Assembly: GCF_002797555.1 (NCBI RefSeq)
Contig: NZ_PGFA01000004.1
Coordinates: forward strand, 124,001-188,000
From: Hymenobacter chitinivorans DSM 11115
Lineage (GTDB): Bacteria; Bacteroidota; Bacteroidia; Cytophagales; Hymenobacteraceae
Reading direction: 5' to 3'
Length of the DNA: 64,000 nucleotides
Under the pieces are notes generated by a model that was not told the DNA's origin, made no database searches, and saw only the letters and a program-made list of their open reading frames with translations. The position numbers and the translations under genes are program-made. This document shows, one piece after another, positions 1 to 7,699 of this stretch (positions within the stretch are counted from its first letter, which is position 1; every line of letters begins with the position of its first letter).

Positions 1-26
1 CCAACTTTCTTCTGAAAAAGTAAAAA

Positions 27-55
27 GCCCCGGCAACACGTTGCCGGGGCTTTTT
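27..55. terminator. Rho-independent terminator hairpin
   Basis: A perfect 10-11 bp GC-rich stem (GCCCCGGCAAC pairing with GTTGCCGGGGC) is flanked by an A-run on the left and a T-run on the right, so it can work on both strands. It lies just beyond the stop of the minus-strand MscS gene and probably ends that transcript. Confidence 0.8.
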
Positions 56-74
56 GTAAGGTCACCAACCGAGT

Positions 75-1220
75 CTACACAATGTGCTGCTCCGCTGACT
101 GCAAGCCGCGCAGCCGGTCGGGGCTGCCGAGCTGCACGATGGTCGTGCCGGTGCTGGCAAACGTGCCGCCGTGCTTTTCGACCAGCTCCACCAGCCGGTA
201 GTTCAGGGCTTCCTTCACGTCCAGGTATTCGTCGTAGTTCGTCGTTTCCACAAAGTACTGCACCGTCACTTCCTTGGCTGCCGGCGTCAGGGCCGAAAAC
301 TTGATCTGCGCCCCGTCCAGCGTGAGGGGGTGCTGCTGCACTTCCTGCTGCATATCGTCCACGATGCCGCGCAGCTGCTCACTGGTCGTGGCGTGGCTCA
401 GGGCCAGCGTGAACGTGACGCGCCGGGCGGTGCGCAAGCTCAGGTTGTCTAGAGGCTTGTCAATCATGGACTTGTTGGGAACCGTCACGTAGCTTTTCTC
501 GGCCGTGCGCAGGCGGGTGCTGCGGAAGCCGACTTTCTCCACGGTACCCGTTACGCCGCCTACTTCCACCAAATCACCCACGGCGAAGGGTCGGTCGAGG
601 AAGATGGTGAAGGAGGCAATCAGGTTTTCCAGGCTTTCCTTGGCGGCAAAGGCCACGGCCAGACCGCCAATGCCCAGGCCCCCAATCAGGGCCGTAACGT
701 TGACGCCAAACACCCGGCTGAGCATCACCAAAAAGGCCATTGTCAGCACCAGCACCTTGAGCAGGTCCTTGGCAAAGGGAATCAGCTGATCGTTGAGCCG
801 GGACACGTTGGTTTCGGCCCGGCGCCGGAACACCAGCACCAGAAAGTCGACCAGGCGCAGGGCTATCCAGGCCACGCCGAAGATAATGCCCATCTGGTAG
901 AGCCGAAACAGGGCCACCTGGGGCCAGGGCTCATTGCGCTTCAGCTCCGAGCTGTGCACCGGGTAATCAAGCACCTGAAACGCCAGGTACACCGTGACCA
1001 AAAACACCACGATGGACACGGGCTGAATCAGCAGGGCCTGAAACTGCGTCTCGCTCACGCCCTCGGTCTTACGACGGATGAAGCGGAACACCAGTCGGGA
1101 CAGCAGCTTGGAGAGCAGCGTTTTGAACAGGTAGCCAAACAGCAGAATACCCACGCAGGTCAGGTAGGCCCCCACATTGTTGCCCAGAAAGCGCAGGTTC
1201 AGAATTTCGGTAACGCTCAT
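75..1220 (-). CDS. MscS-family mechanosensitive ion channel
   Basis: Small-conductance mechanosensitive channel of the inner membrane, which opens on membrane tension to release solutes after osmotic downshock. Hydrophobic segments lie near residues 17-36, 67-83, 109-131 and 152-171. They are followed by the Gly/Ala-rich pore helix (about 177-205, with GGLGIGGLAVAFAAKESLEN), which is the family hallmark. The beta domain follows (about 208-275, FLDRPFAVGDLVEVGG...GTVEKVGFRSTRLRT), then the C-terminal alpha/beta domain. The 381-residue length suits the extended MscS/YnaI-like class with additional N-terminal helices. The gene is 43 bp downstream of the minus-strand glutamate dehydrogenase homologue, so the two could be co-transcribed. 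Family assignment is firm; the gating stimulus is inferred from the family. Confidence 0.92.
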   Translation of the reverse strand: MSVTEILNLRFLGNNVGAYLTCVGILLFGYLFKTLLSKLLSRLVFRFIRRKTEGVSETQFQALLIQPVSIVVFLVTVYLAFQVLDYPVHSSELKRNEPWPQVALFRLYQMGIIFGVAWIALRLVDFLVLVFRRRAETNVSRLNDQLIPFAKDLLKVLVLTMAFLVMLSRVFGVNVTALIGGLGIGGLAVAFAAKESLENLIASFTIFLDRPFAVGDLVEVGGVTGTVEKVGFRSTRLRTAEKSYVTVPNKSMIDKPLDNLSLRTARRVTFTLALSHATTSEQLRGIVDDMQQEVQQHPLTLDGAQIKFSALTPAAKEVTVQYFVETTNYDEYLDVKEALNYRLVELVEKHGGTFASTGTTIVQLGSPDRLRGLQSAEQHIV

Positions 1221-1263
1221 CGGAATTTACTAGATAACAAACCAGACCGGCCGGCCCGCGGCT

Positions 1264-2493
1264 CTACACGAGCTGGCGCAAAGCCATTTCGAACGACTTC
1301 TGGGCAACGCCGGTCGTGTCGCTGCTTTGCTGGCGGGTACGCTCCAGGGCCCGGCGGATAATGCGGGACGTGTCGCCGAAAATAGCCTGATCGGTGATTT
1401 CAGCGTTGGTTTCCATCAGGTAGGCAAACACCCGGGCCATGCCGCAGTTGGCAATGAAGTCGGGAATGACGCTCACGTGCTGGTCGGCGTACTCGCCGGT
1501 GGCTCCAAAGAAGATTTCGGGGTCGGCAAACGGTACGTTGGCCCCGCAGCTGATGACTTCCAGGCCGTGCTGCATCATCAGCTCCACCTGCTCCCGCGTG
1601 ACGAGGCGAGAAGCAGCGGCCGGAATAAAGATTTCGGCGCCCGAAGTCCACACCTGGGCGTTGATCTGCTCAAACGACAGCAGGTTGTTGGCCGTCAGCG
1701 CGTTGCCCTGCCGGTCGAGGAACAGCTGGCGGATTTCGGCCAGCGAGAAGCCCTCGGGCTTAAGCAAACCCCCGGCCCGGTCGATGATGCCCGTCACCAG
1801 GGCGCCCTGCGAAGCCAGGTAATAGGCCGCTGCGGCCCCCACGTTGCCCCAGCCCTGAATAATGGCCCGCTTGCCGGCCACGCTCCGGCCGCCCCACAGC
1901 TCGTAGTAGTGGCGCACGGCTTCGGCCACACCGTAGCCCGTAATCAGGTCGGCAATGGTGTATTTGCGGCTCAGCTCGGGCGTAAAGGCGGCATCCTCGA
2001 TAACCTTAATCACGCCCTGGCGCAGCTGGCCCAGCTTCTGAATCTTCTGGGGCTCGGTGGCCCGGTAGTGCCCGTTCACAATGCCTTCCTGCGGGTGCCA
2101 GAGGCCGTAGTCTTCCGTAATTGGAATCACGTCGTGGATTTCGTCCACGTTCAGGTCGCCACCAGTGCCGTAGTAGTTCTTCAGCAGCGGAATGACGGCC
2201 CGGTACCAGCGCTCCAGCACGCCGCGCTTGCGCGGGTCCTGGGGGTCGAAGTTGATGCCCGACTTAGCCCCGCCGATGGCCGGCCCCGACACGGTAAATT
2301 TCACTTCCATCGTCTTGGCCAGGCTTTCGACTTCGCGCTTGTCGAGGCCCTTGCGCATGCGGGTGCCACCGCCGGCCGCCCCACCCCGCAACGAGTTGAT
2401 GACGACCCATCCCTCGGCTTCAGTTTCAGAATCTTTCCACTCAAATACGATTTCTGGGCGTTTATTTTCGAATTTGGCCAGCAGGTCTTTCAT
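1264..2493 (-). CDS. Glu/Leu/Phe/Val dehydrogenase, divergent paralogue
   Basis: Amino-acid dehydrogenase superfamily (NAD(P)-dependent oxidative deamination of glutamate or a related amino acid). Seen: the substrate-domain core GGAAGGGTRM, a catalytic-type Lys in GGAKSGI (about K77), GGDLNVDE where the usual PAPD...GT motif would be, and the dinucleotide-binding GWGNVG (about 214-219). The ATG at 2493 gives 409 residues; the open frame runs 30 codons further, but those codons lack family character. A TACCTTTG box at 2534-2541 on this strand suits this start. It is clearly different from the canonical glutamate dehydrogenase at 38377-39663. Substrate may not be glutamate. Confidence 0.85.
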   Translation of the reverse strand: MKDLLAKFENKRPEIVFEWKDSETEAEGWVVINSLRGGAAGGGTRMRKGLDKREVESLAKTMEVKFTVSGPAIGGAKSGINFDPQDPRKRGVLERWYRAVIPLLKNYYGTGGDLNVDEIHDVIPITEDYGLWHPQEGIVNGHYRATEPQKIQKLGQLRQGVIKVIEDAAFTPELSRKYTIADLITGYGVAEAVRHYYELWGGRSVAGKRAIIQGWGNVGAAAAYYLASQGALVTGIIDRAGGLLKPEGFSLAEIRQLFLDRQGNALTANNLLSFEQINAQVWTSGAEIFIPAAASRLVTREQVELMMQHGLEVISCGANVPFADPEIFFGATGEYADQHVSVIPDFIANCGMARVFAYLMETNAEITDQAIFGDTSRIIRRALERTRQQSSDTTGVAQKSFEMALRQLV

Positions 2494-2533
2494 CGGCAGC
2501 AATACGTTGGGTGAAGGGTGGGAAATAATCCCC

Positions 2534-2541
2534 CAAAGGTA
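2534..2541 (-). promoter_or_regulatory. Putative -7 box (TACCTTTG) for the dehydrogenase
   Basis: Read on the minus strand, the octamer matches the Bacteroidota -7 consensus TAnnTTTG and lies about 40 bp before the chosen ATG at 2493. I see no convincing -33 TTTG, so this is a motif-level suggestion only. Confidence 0.35.
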
Positions 2542-2731
2542 AGCAGCCCTCAACAAGCGTTTGGAGTCTTTGGGCTCCGTCAAGAAAAAAGCGTTTCTTC
2601 TAGCGGAAATACTGTTTTAATCAAATTTTCTCCGTAAAATCCTCGCAAAGCGGAACTCTTGAAGCTAGGAATATCGTATTACGCATATTCCTGCCCGACC
2701 CACCCGCAGGATCACCGTTGTAACTTCCCCC

Positions 2732-3040
2732 ATGAAACCATTGCTCTCGCGCGTAGAATCCAAAAAAGTAGACAAGGCCGCAGCCATGCTCAAAGTCCTG
2801 GCTCACCCGAAGCGCCTTGCCATTGTCGACTTGCTCGGCAAAGAGGATAAAATGACCGTAACGGAAATATACCGTTCGCTCGATTTACCTCAAGCTATTG
2901 CTTCGCAGCACCTTATCACGCTGAAAGACCGCGGTATCTTGTCCTCCTTCAAAGTAGGCACCAAGATCTATTACTCCTTGTCGATTCCCAAACTGCTCGA
3001 CGTGATTGATTCGCTCGAAGACTGCTGCGACACGCTGTAG
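2732..3040 (+). CDS. ArsR-type winged-helix transcriptional regulator
   Basis: A 102-residue single-domain DNA-binding protein. The sequence AAAMLKVLAHPKRLAIVDLLGK is the typical ArsR/SmtB opening helix. The helix-turn-helix is MTVTEIYRSLDLPQAIASQHLITLKDRG (about residues 42-69), followed by a beta-wing (ILSSFKVGTKIYYSL). The classical ELCVCD metal-binding motif is absent, although the protein ends with a CC pair (EDCCDTL), so metal sensing cannot be assumed. It is transcribed away from the dehydrogenase and towards hemA and ends just before a strong terminator hairpin. The target is unknown; autoregulation would be usual for the family. Confidence 0.85.
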   Translation: MKPLLSRVESKKVDKAAAMLKVLAHPKRLAIVDLLGKEDKMTVTEIYRSLDLPQAIASQHLITLKDRGILSSFKVGTKIYYSLSIPKLLDVIDSLEDCCDTL

Positions 3041-3071
3041 TGCTCAAGCCGTTTTTTCCGCCGAAAAAATG

Positions 3072-3102
3072 AAAAAGGACCGCCCAACGACGGTCCTTTT
3101 TT
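3072..3102. terminator. Bidirectional terminator after the ArsR gene
   Basis: AAAAAGGACCG and CGGTCCTTTTT pair over 11 bp around an 8-nt loop. The hairpin starts about 30 bp after the regulator stop codon. Confidence 0.8.
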
Positions 3103-3112
3103 CGTGGGCAAT

Positions 3113-3328
3113 GGAAATTAATGTGCGAATGTGGGGGAATGTGCTGATGTGCTAATACTCGTCTGTCACTGCGAGGTGTAAGCCGTAGCAACCCGTCCGC
3201 TGAAATGTGCTGAAGTGCCCTTAAATGAAAAGCCCTTTCCCACACAAGTAGGAAAGGGCTTTCCGGTAAAAGGACGAGACTACCGCCGCAGAGGACGGAT
3301 GGCCACGCTTCGCTCGCCGTGACGGAGC
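3113..3328. repeat. Nested palindromic intergenic element between convergent genes
   Basis: The gap between the regulator (+) and hemA (-) contains AATGTG-rich sequence (AATGTGCGAATGTGGGGGAA, GTGCTGATGTGCTAAT). Inside it are two diverged, oppositely oriented copies of a sequence related to GTCACxGCGAGxGxAAGC...CCGTCC, at about 3165-3202 and 3281-3322. A terminator-like hairpin sits between them (AAAGCCCTTTCC/GGAAAGGGCTTT, 3229-3262). The same architecture occurs at 58248-58500, also between convergent genes. Confidence 0.6.
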
Positions 3329-4600
3329 CTAAGCGTGCGTCGTTTGATTTTCTAGATCAAACAGGTCGGTGAGGACGTCGATGAGCTGGTCGGCTTCGCC
3401 ACGCTTGCAGGCGGCTTTGAGCTGGAGCACGGGCTGCTTCAGAATCTTCTGCATCAGGGAGCGGGTTACTTCGTCCATGCGCTTGGCTTCCTCGGGGCTC
3501 ATCTTCTTCTGGAAGCGGTCCATTTCTTCCAGCCGAATCTGCTCCAGGGCATTCTTAAGCTTCTGAATCGTGGGCGAGACCATCATTTCCTTGGTCCAGT
3601 CGGAGAGGCCGGCAATGCTTTCGGCAATGATGGCCCGCACGTGGGGCACGGCGGCCAGGCGCTGCTCCAGGGCTGCCGAAGCCTTGCTCTGGATGGCGTC
3701 GATGTTGTAGACCAGCACGCCGGGCACATTGTCGACCTCGGCTTCGATGCTGCGCGGCACCGAGAGGTCGATGAAGAACTTGTAGCTCAGCACGTCCAGG
3801 CGCTCCACCATGTCGCGGGTGAAGAAGGGCGTGTCGCGGGAAATGGAGGAAATAACGACGTCGGCGTCCTTCATGCCCTGCACCAGATTCTCGAAATCGA
3901 GGATGGGCAGGCTGCACTCGGCGGCCAGGGCTTCGGCTTTGCCGCGGGTGCGGTTGCAGAGCGTCACGTCGGTAAAGGCTTTGCTGTCGGCGAAGTGGCG
4001 GCACACGTCGGCCCCAATTTCGCCCAAGCCCACGACCAGCACGCGTGGGTTGGCAATGTCGGCGGTCAGCTCTTCGACCAGCTCCAGCGTGGCGTAGGAA
4101 GTAGACGCGGCCCCGTCGCGGAAGCTGGTCTCCTGCTGCACGCGCTTGTTGGTGAAGAAGATAGTGTGCAGCAGGCGGTGCAAAAACGGCCCGGCTGCGT
4201 CTTCGTCGGCCGACCACTGGTAGGCCTGCTTTACCTGATTGCTAATCTGCAGGTCGCCGACGACCTGGGCGTCGAGGCCCATAGCGACTTCAAACAGGTG
4301 CTGAACGGCGTCGTGGTAGGTATCGAGGATATCGAAGTAGGGAAAGTAGGGCGCTACCTCCGTCAGGCCTTTGAGCTGCCCGAGGGCTTCAATGATGCCG
4401 GGGCTCTGGTCGCGCGGGGCGGAATAGTAAATTTCCGTGCGGTTGCAGGTACTGAGCACGAGCAGGTCGGTGAGGCCCAGGTCGTGGTGCAGGGTGTGGA
4501 GGAAGCGGCGGCAGGCGGCCTCATCCAAAGAAATCAGCTCCCGAATTTCGAGCGGCGCTTTCTTAAAGGATAGACTAACGGCCTTAAATGGATGGAGCAT
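3329..4600 (-). CDS. hemA: Glutamyl-tRNA reductase
   Basis: First committed enzyme of C5-pathway tetrapyrrole synthesis: NADPH-dependent reduction of glutamyl-tRNA(Glu) to glutamate-1-semialdehyde in the cytoplasm. Seen: the nucleophile motif LSTCNRTEIY (Cys52), the GLDAQVVGDLQI segment (usual form GLDSMVLGEPQI), the NADPH-binding VVGLGEIG (about 189-196), SSISRDTPFF, the conserved FFIDLSVPRSIE, and the C-terminal dimerisation helices. At 423 residues it has normal length. It is convergent with the ArsR gene and divergent from the histidine kinase. A TAATTTTG box at 4629-4636 on this strand fits the start at 4600. Confidence 0.95.
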   Translation of the reverse strand: MLHPFKAVSLSFKKAPLEIRELISLDEAACRRFLHTLHHDLGLTDLLVLSTCNRTEIYYSAPRDQSPGIIEALGQLKGLTEVAPYFPYFDILDTYHDAVQHLFEVAMGLDAQVVGDLQISNQVKQAYQWSADEDAAGPFLHRLLHTIFFTNKRVQQETSFRDGAASTSYATLELVEELTADIANPRVLVVGLGEIGADVCRHFADSKAFTDVTLCNRTRGKAEALAAECSLPILDFENLVQGMKDADVVISSISRDTPFFTRDMVERLDVLSYKFFIDLSVPRSIEAEVDNVPGVLVYNIDAIQSKASAALEQRLAAVPHVRAIIAESIAGLSDWTKEMMVSPTIQKLKNALEQIRLEEMDRFQKKMSPEEAKRMDEVTRSLMQKILKQPVLQLKAACKRGEADQLIDVLTDLFDLENQTTHA

Positions 4601-4963
4601 AGCTGGGGCTACGGCGTATTGTAGAAGGCAAAATTACAGTGTAATTCGATAGTCTGAAACAGCTGATACCGATTGGAGGTTCTCTCAAACCCGCCATCAG
4701 TTTAGAAAGTGGCTCTGTGGCCTCCCAAAGGCATGTTAGCTGCCGACTACCTGATAAAAATCATCCTAATATTTATAGCACTCAAGGCCCGTTAATAGTT
4801 AGTGCCGGGCTTGAGCGGGCTAATATAGGAGAAGTACCGTAAATAAAAACAACCGGAAGTCGAAAATAACTCCGCCCAAGTTCCTGCGTTAGGACGGCAC
4901 ACGCGCCGGGCAGCCCGGTGCTGCTTACCTTCGCCAAGGAGAGTTTCTCCGCTTTCTGCAGTC
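4601..4963. other. Divergent intergenic region hemA / histidine kinase
   Basis: 363 bp without a convincing gene. It holds a candidate -7 box for hemA (TAATTTTG on the minus strand, 4629-4636) and a TACCTTCG near 4926 that could serve the kinase. I see no RNA gene or long repeat. Confidence 0.5.
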
Positions 4964-6172
4964 ATGGCCTTTTTCTCGTTTTCCCGGCAAGTGCTACCCA
5001 TTTACGACCAAAAATCCCGGATCAAGCTCGGCATTCTGGCCGGCGCCATTCTGATTGCCGCGGCCACGGTGGTGTATACCAACATCCTGGTTAAGCGGCT
5101 TTCGGAGCGGGAGCAGCAGCAGATTGACCTCTACGCCAAGGCCCAGCGCTTTATCATCAACTCCGAGGTGGACTCGAATACCAACTTTGTGTTCGAGGAA
5201 ATCATCAACGCCAACACCACTATTCCCATCATCTTCACCGACGGCGACGCCAACATTCTGGGTACCCGCAACGTGGATATTCCCAAGAAGGTATCGGAAA
5301 AAGCCGCGCTGGAGTTTCTACACCGCGAAATTGCCGTCATGAAGCTGCAGCACCCGCCCATTGTGGTGGAGCTGGGCGCTGGCCTGCGCAACTATATTTA
5401 CTACAAGGACTCCCAGCTACTGACCCAGCTGCGGACCTACCCGCTGGTGCAGCTGGCCGTTATTGCCTGTCTGGGCGTTATGGCCTATTTCTCGTTTAGC
5501 TACTCCCGCCGGGCCGAGCAAAACCGGGTGTGGGTGGGCCTAGCCAAGGAAACGGCCCACCAACTGGGTACCCCATTGAGCAGCCTGATGGCCTGGCACA
5601 CTTACCTCAAGGACTCAGAAAAGTGGCAGAATGAGCCCATCGTAGACGAGCTGGGCAAGGACGTGCGCCGCCTGGAAATCATTACGGAGCGGTTTAGCAA
5701 CATTGGCTCGGTGCCGGTGCTCAAGGATGAAAACATCCTGCAGGCCACCAAAAACGCCATTGCCTACCTCCAAAGCCGGGTGTCGAAGAAGGTGGTATTC
5801 GAAATCAAGACTGACCTGCCCACCGATACGCCGGCCCAAATCAACGTGCCGCTGTTCGACTGGGTTATCGAGAATATCTGCAAAAACGCCGTGGACGCTA
5901 TGGACGGCAAAGGTAGCATTACCCTGCACCTGCGGCGGGCCACCAAAGGCAAGCAACTCATTGCCCTCGACATCACCGACACGGGCAAGGGCATTCCCAA
6001 GAGCAAGATTGAAACAGTATTCCTGCCGGGCTTCACCACCAAAAAGCGGGGCTGGGGGCTGGGACTAGCCCTGGCCAAGCGAATTATCGAAAACTACCAC
6101 CAGGGCCGGCTGTTCGTGCGCTGGTCAGAAGTGGGCAAGGGCACCACGTTCCGAGTGGTGCTAAACGGCTAG
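4964..6172 (+). CDS. Membrane sensor histidine kinase with atypical H-box
   Basis: Two membrane segments (about 21-42 and 159-180) enclose an extracytoplasmic sensor region of about 115 residues. The cytoplasmic part has a phosphoacceptor-like helix GLAKETAHQLGTPLSSLMAW with His199, an N-box ENICKNAVDAMDG (about 303-315), G1 DITDTGKGIPKSKI and G2 GWGLGLALAKRI. This makes it a GHKL ATPase of the two-component class. The H-box HQLGTPLSSL departs from the usual HExRTPL, and no separate HAMP or PAS domain is evident. No response regulator is adjacent, so it is an orphan whose partner and signal cannot be read from the sequence. Confidence 0.88.
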   Translation: MAFFSFSRQVLPIYDQKSRIKLGILAGAILIAAATVVYTNILVKRLSEREQQQIDLYAKAQRFIINSEVDSNTNFVFEEIINANTTIPIIFTDGDANILGTRNVDIPKKVSEKAALEFLHREIAVMKLQHPPIVVELGAGLRNYIYYKDSQLLTQLRTYPLVQLAVIACLGVMAYFSFSYSRRAEQNRVWVGLAKETAHQLGTPLSSLMAWHTYLKDSEKWQNEPIVDELGKDVRRLEIITERFSNIGSVPVLKDENILQATKNAIAYLQSRVSKKVVFEIKTDLPTDTPAQINVPLFDWVIENICKNAVDAMDGKGSITLHLRRATKGKQLIALDITDTGKGIPKSKIETVFLPGFTTKKRGWGLGLALAKRIIENYHQGRLFVRWSEVGKGTTFRVVLNG

Positions 6173-6177
6173 GGCTT

Positions 6178-7281
6178 TTACTTGGCCTCGGCGGTAGCGG
6201 CCACCTTGCGGGCTGCCGAAGCCCCGGCCGGATTGGTGATTTCCACGTAGCTGTTGCCGGTCACGGGCCGGCCGTTGTGCGTGCCCGTCACTTTGCACAT
6301 GCCTTCCCAGTAGTTCAGGTTGATGGCCTTAAACAGGCGCAAACTCAGCTCCTGGTTGGGCATGACGGGCTCAATCAGCAAATCGTAGCCCTGGCTGGGA
6401 ATCCGCAGCCGCCACTTGACGGGGTAGCGCTGCTTGGAGCGGGGACTCAGCCAGTACTCCAGGGGCTCCAGCTGAAAGTCGGTGCCGGCTAGGTGCACGT
6501 TCTGGTTCTGGGCCGAGTAGTGGGAGCCGCCCCGCAGGTTTTCCCCCGTGATGTTGTTACGGAGCTGGTAGGCCATAATCTCGGTGCGGGGCTCATCGAG
6601 TTGAATGCTGAGCCAATCCCAACCGGTGTCTTTACTCATCACTGAGTTGCAATTCCACTGCCGGTCGTACCACAGTTCGCCTTCCACCTGCCGCTGCTTG
6701 CCGCCTATTTCGATGGTGCCGGCCGTGGCGAGGCGGGAGTAACTGTAGTAGCCGGCCTTAGCTACGGGCCCGTATTGCTCATAACCGGTGCCGCCGTGGA
6801 GCAGCACCGGTTTGGCAGGGGTTGTAATCAGGTTGATGGCGTGCCCGGCCTGGTCGGCCATGCGGGCCTGCAGGTGGTAGGCACCTTCCTGCCCGCTCAG
6901 GCTCCACTGCTGGCCTTTCTTCTGCATCGAGAGGTTGAGCGGCAGGGTAGCGGGCAGCAGTTCGGGTAGGCTCTCGAGCTTGTAGTCATAGCGAAACTGC
7001 TTCTGCTGCGGGTCGGTTAGGGCGAAGTTCACCATCTGCCAGTCCTTCTTGCCCGTGGGGTTGAAGTGAAAGAAAACGTATTCAACCCCGTACACTTCCC
7101 CCGTGGCTTTGTCTTTCAAATGGCCCGTGAAGTACCACCATTCCAACGAGTTGCGCAGGTGCGGGGCTTCTTCCTGGGGCAGCTGGGCCTGGGCTTGAAA
7201 AACGTCGTGCTTGTTAGTAGGCTTGAAGGCGCAGGACGTGGTGAGGCAGAGAAGGAGAGAGACTAGCAGAAGGTTCTTCAT
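6178..7281 (-). CDS. AttH/CrtC-like lipoprotein (lipocalin-like hydratase fold)
   Basis: The N-terminus MKNLLLVSLLLCLTTSCAF is a lipoprotein signal with candidate lipidated Cys17, implying an envelope location. The mature part opens with RNSLEWWYFTGHL, a signature of the AttH/carotenoid 1,2-hydratase (CrtC)-like superfamily. It also contains ELWYDRQW and DWLSIQLDEPRTEIMAY, the second conserved part of that fold. At 367 residues it fits family proteins of roughly 350-400. It ends 5 bp from the convergent kinase stop codon. No carotenoid genes are nearby, so hydratase activity is not supported by context. Confidence 0.82.
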   Translation of the reverse strand: MKNLLLVSLLLCLTTSCAFKPTNKHDVFQAQAQLPQEEAPHLRNSLEWWYFTGHLKDKATGEVYGVEYVFFHFNPTGKKDWQMVNFALTDPQQKQFRYDYKLESLPELLPATLPLNLSMQKKGQQWSLSGQEGAYHLQARMADQAGHAINLITTPAKPVLLHGGTGYEQYGPVAKAGYYSYSRLATAGTIEIGGKQRQVEGELWYDRQWNCNSVMSKDTGWDWLSIQLDEPRTEIMAYQLRNNITGENLRGGSHYSAQNQNVHLAGTDFQLEPLEYWLSPRSKQRYPVKWRLRIPSQGYDLLIEPVMPNQELSLRLFKAINLNYWEGMCKVTGTHNGRPVTGNSYVEITNPAGASAARKVAATAEAK

Positions 7282-7351
7282 ACCCCAGGAAAAGTATTTC
7301 CTGGGGTAAAAGGTTTGTACATTGAGATCAAGCCTAGCAAGATAGTGCTAG

Positions 7352-7699
7352 TTATTTTCTTCTATACAAGCGGTTGATGTGTCCTATTTCTGTCAAAAAA
7401 ACTAAGCTGTCATTATCTAACTTCAAAACCTTGTTTTTCTTTATAAATCCCTTATATATAATTTTTAATGTATCACTTTTGAAAGTGTAATATACTTTTT
7501 CGTCGGGATGACTAGGGTAGTATATTGCATTTCTTTCAATCGAAAAGAGTGCGTCATTGTCAGGGGTATAAGCCCATACTCCCTCTATTAGGGTAGGCTT
7601 GGTGTTTCTTTTGTTTTTAGAATAATTTGCGCAATTTGTAAAAAATATGATAGCTATTAATAAAGTGATGCTACCTGTTTTTTTGAGGAATTTCAACAT
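7352..7699 (-). CDS. Small lipoprotein, candidate immunity protein of the RHS toxin
   Basis: 115 residues. The start MLKFLKKTGSITLLIAIIFFTNC gives a lipoprotein signal ending in FTNC (Cys23). The mature domain of about 90 residues is predicted by eye to be beta-rich (IEGVWAY, VYYTF, DTLKIIYKG, DSLVFL), somewhat like small lipocalin-type lipoproteins. The gene overlaps the last 29 bp of the upstream RHS gene in the same direction. Like that gene's tip it is AT-rich, unlike the rest of the window. Position, size and composition are those expected of a toxin's cognate immunity gene. A lipid anchor would place it in the envelope, which suits a peptidoglycan-targeting toxin. Function is inferred from context; I recognise no named family. 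Confidence 0.7.
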   Translation of the reverse strand: MLKFLKKTGSITLLIAIIFFTNCANYSKNKRNTKPTLIEGVWAYTPDNDALFSIERNAIYYPSHPDEKVYYTFKSDTLKIIYKGFIKKNKVLKLDNDSLVFLTEIGHINRLYRRK

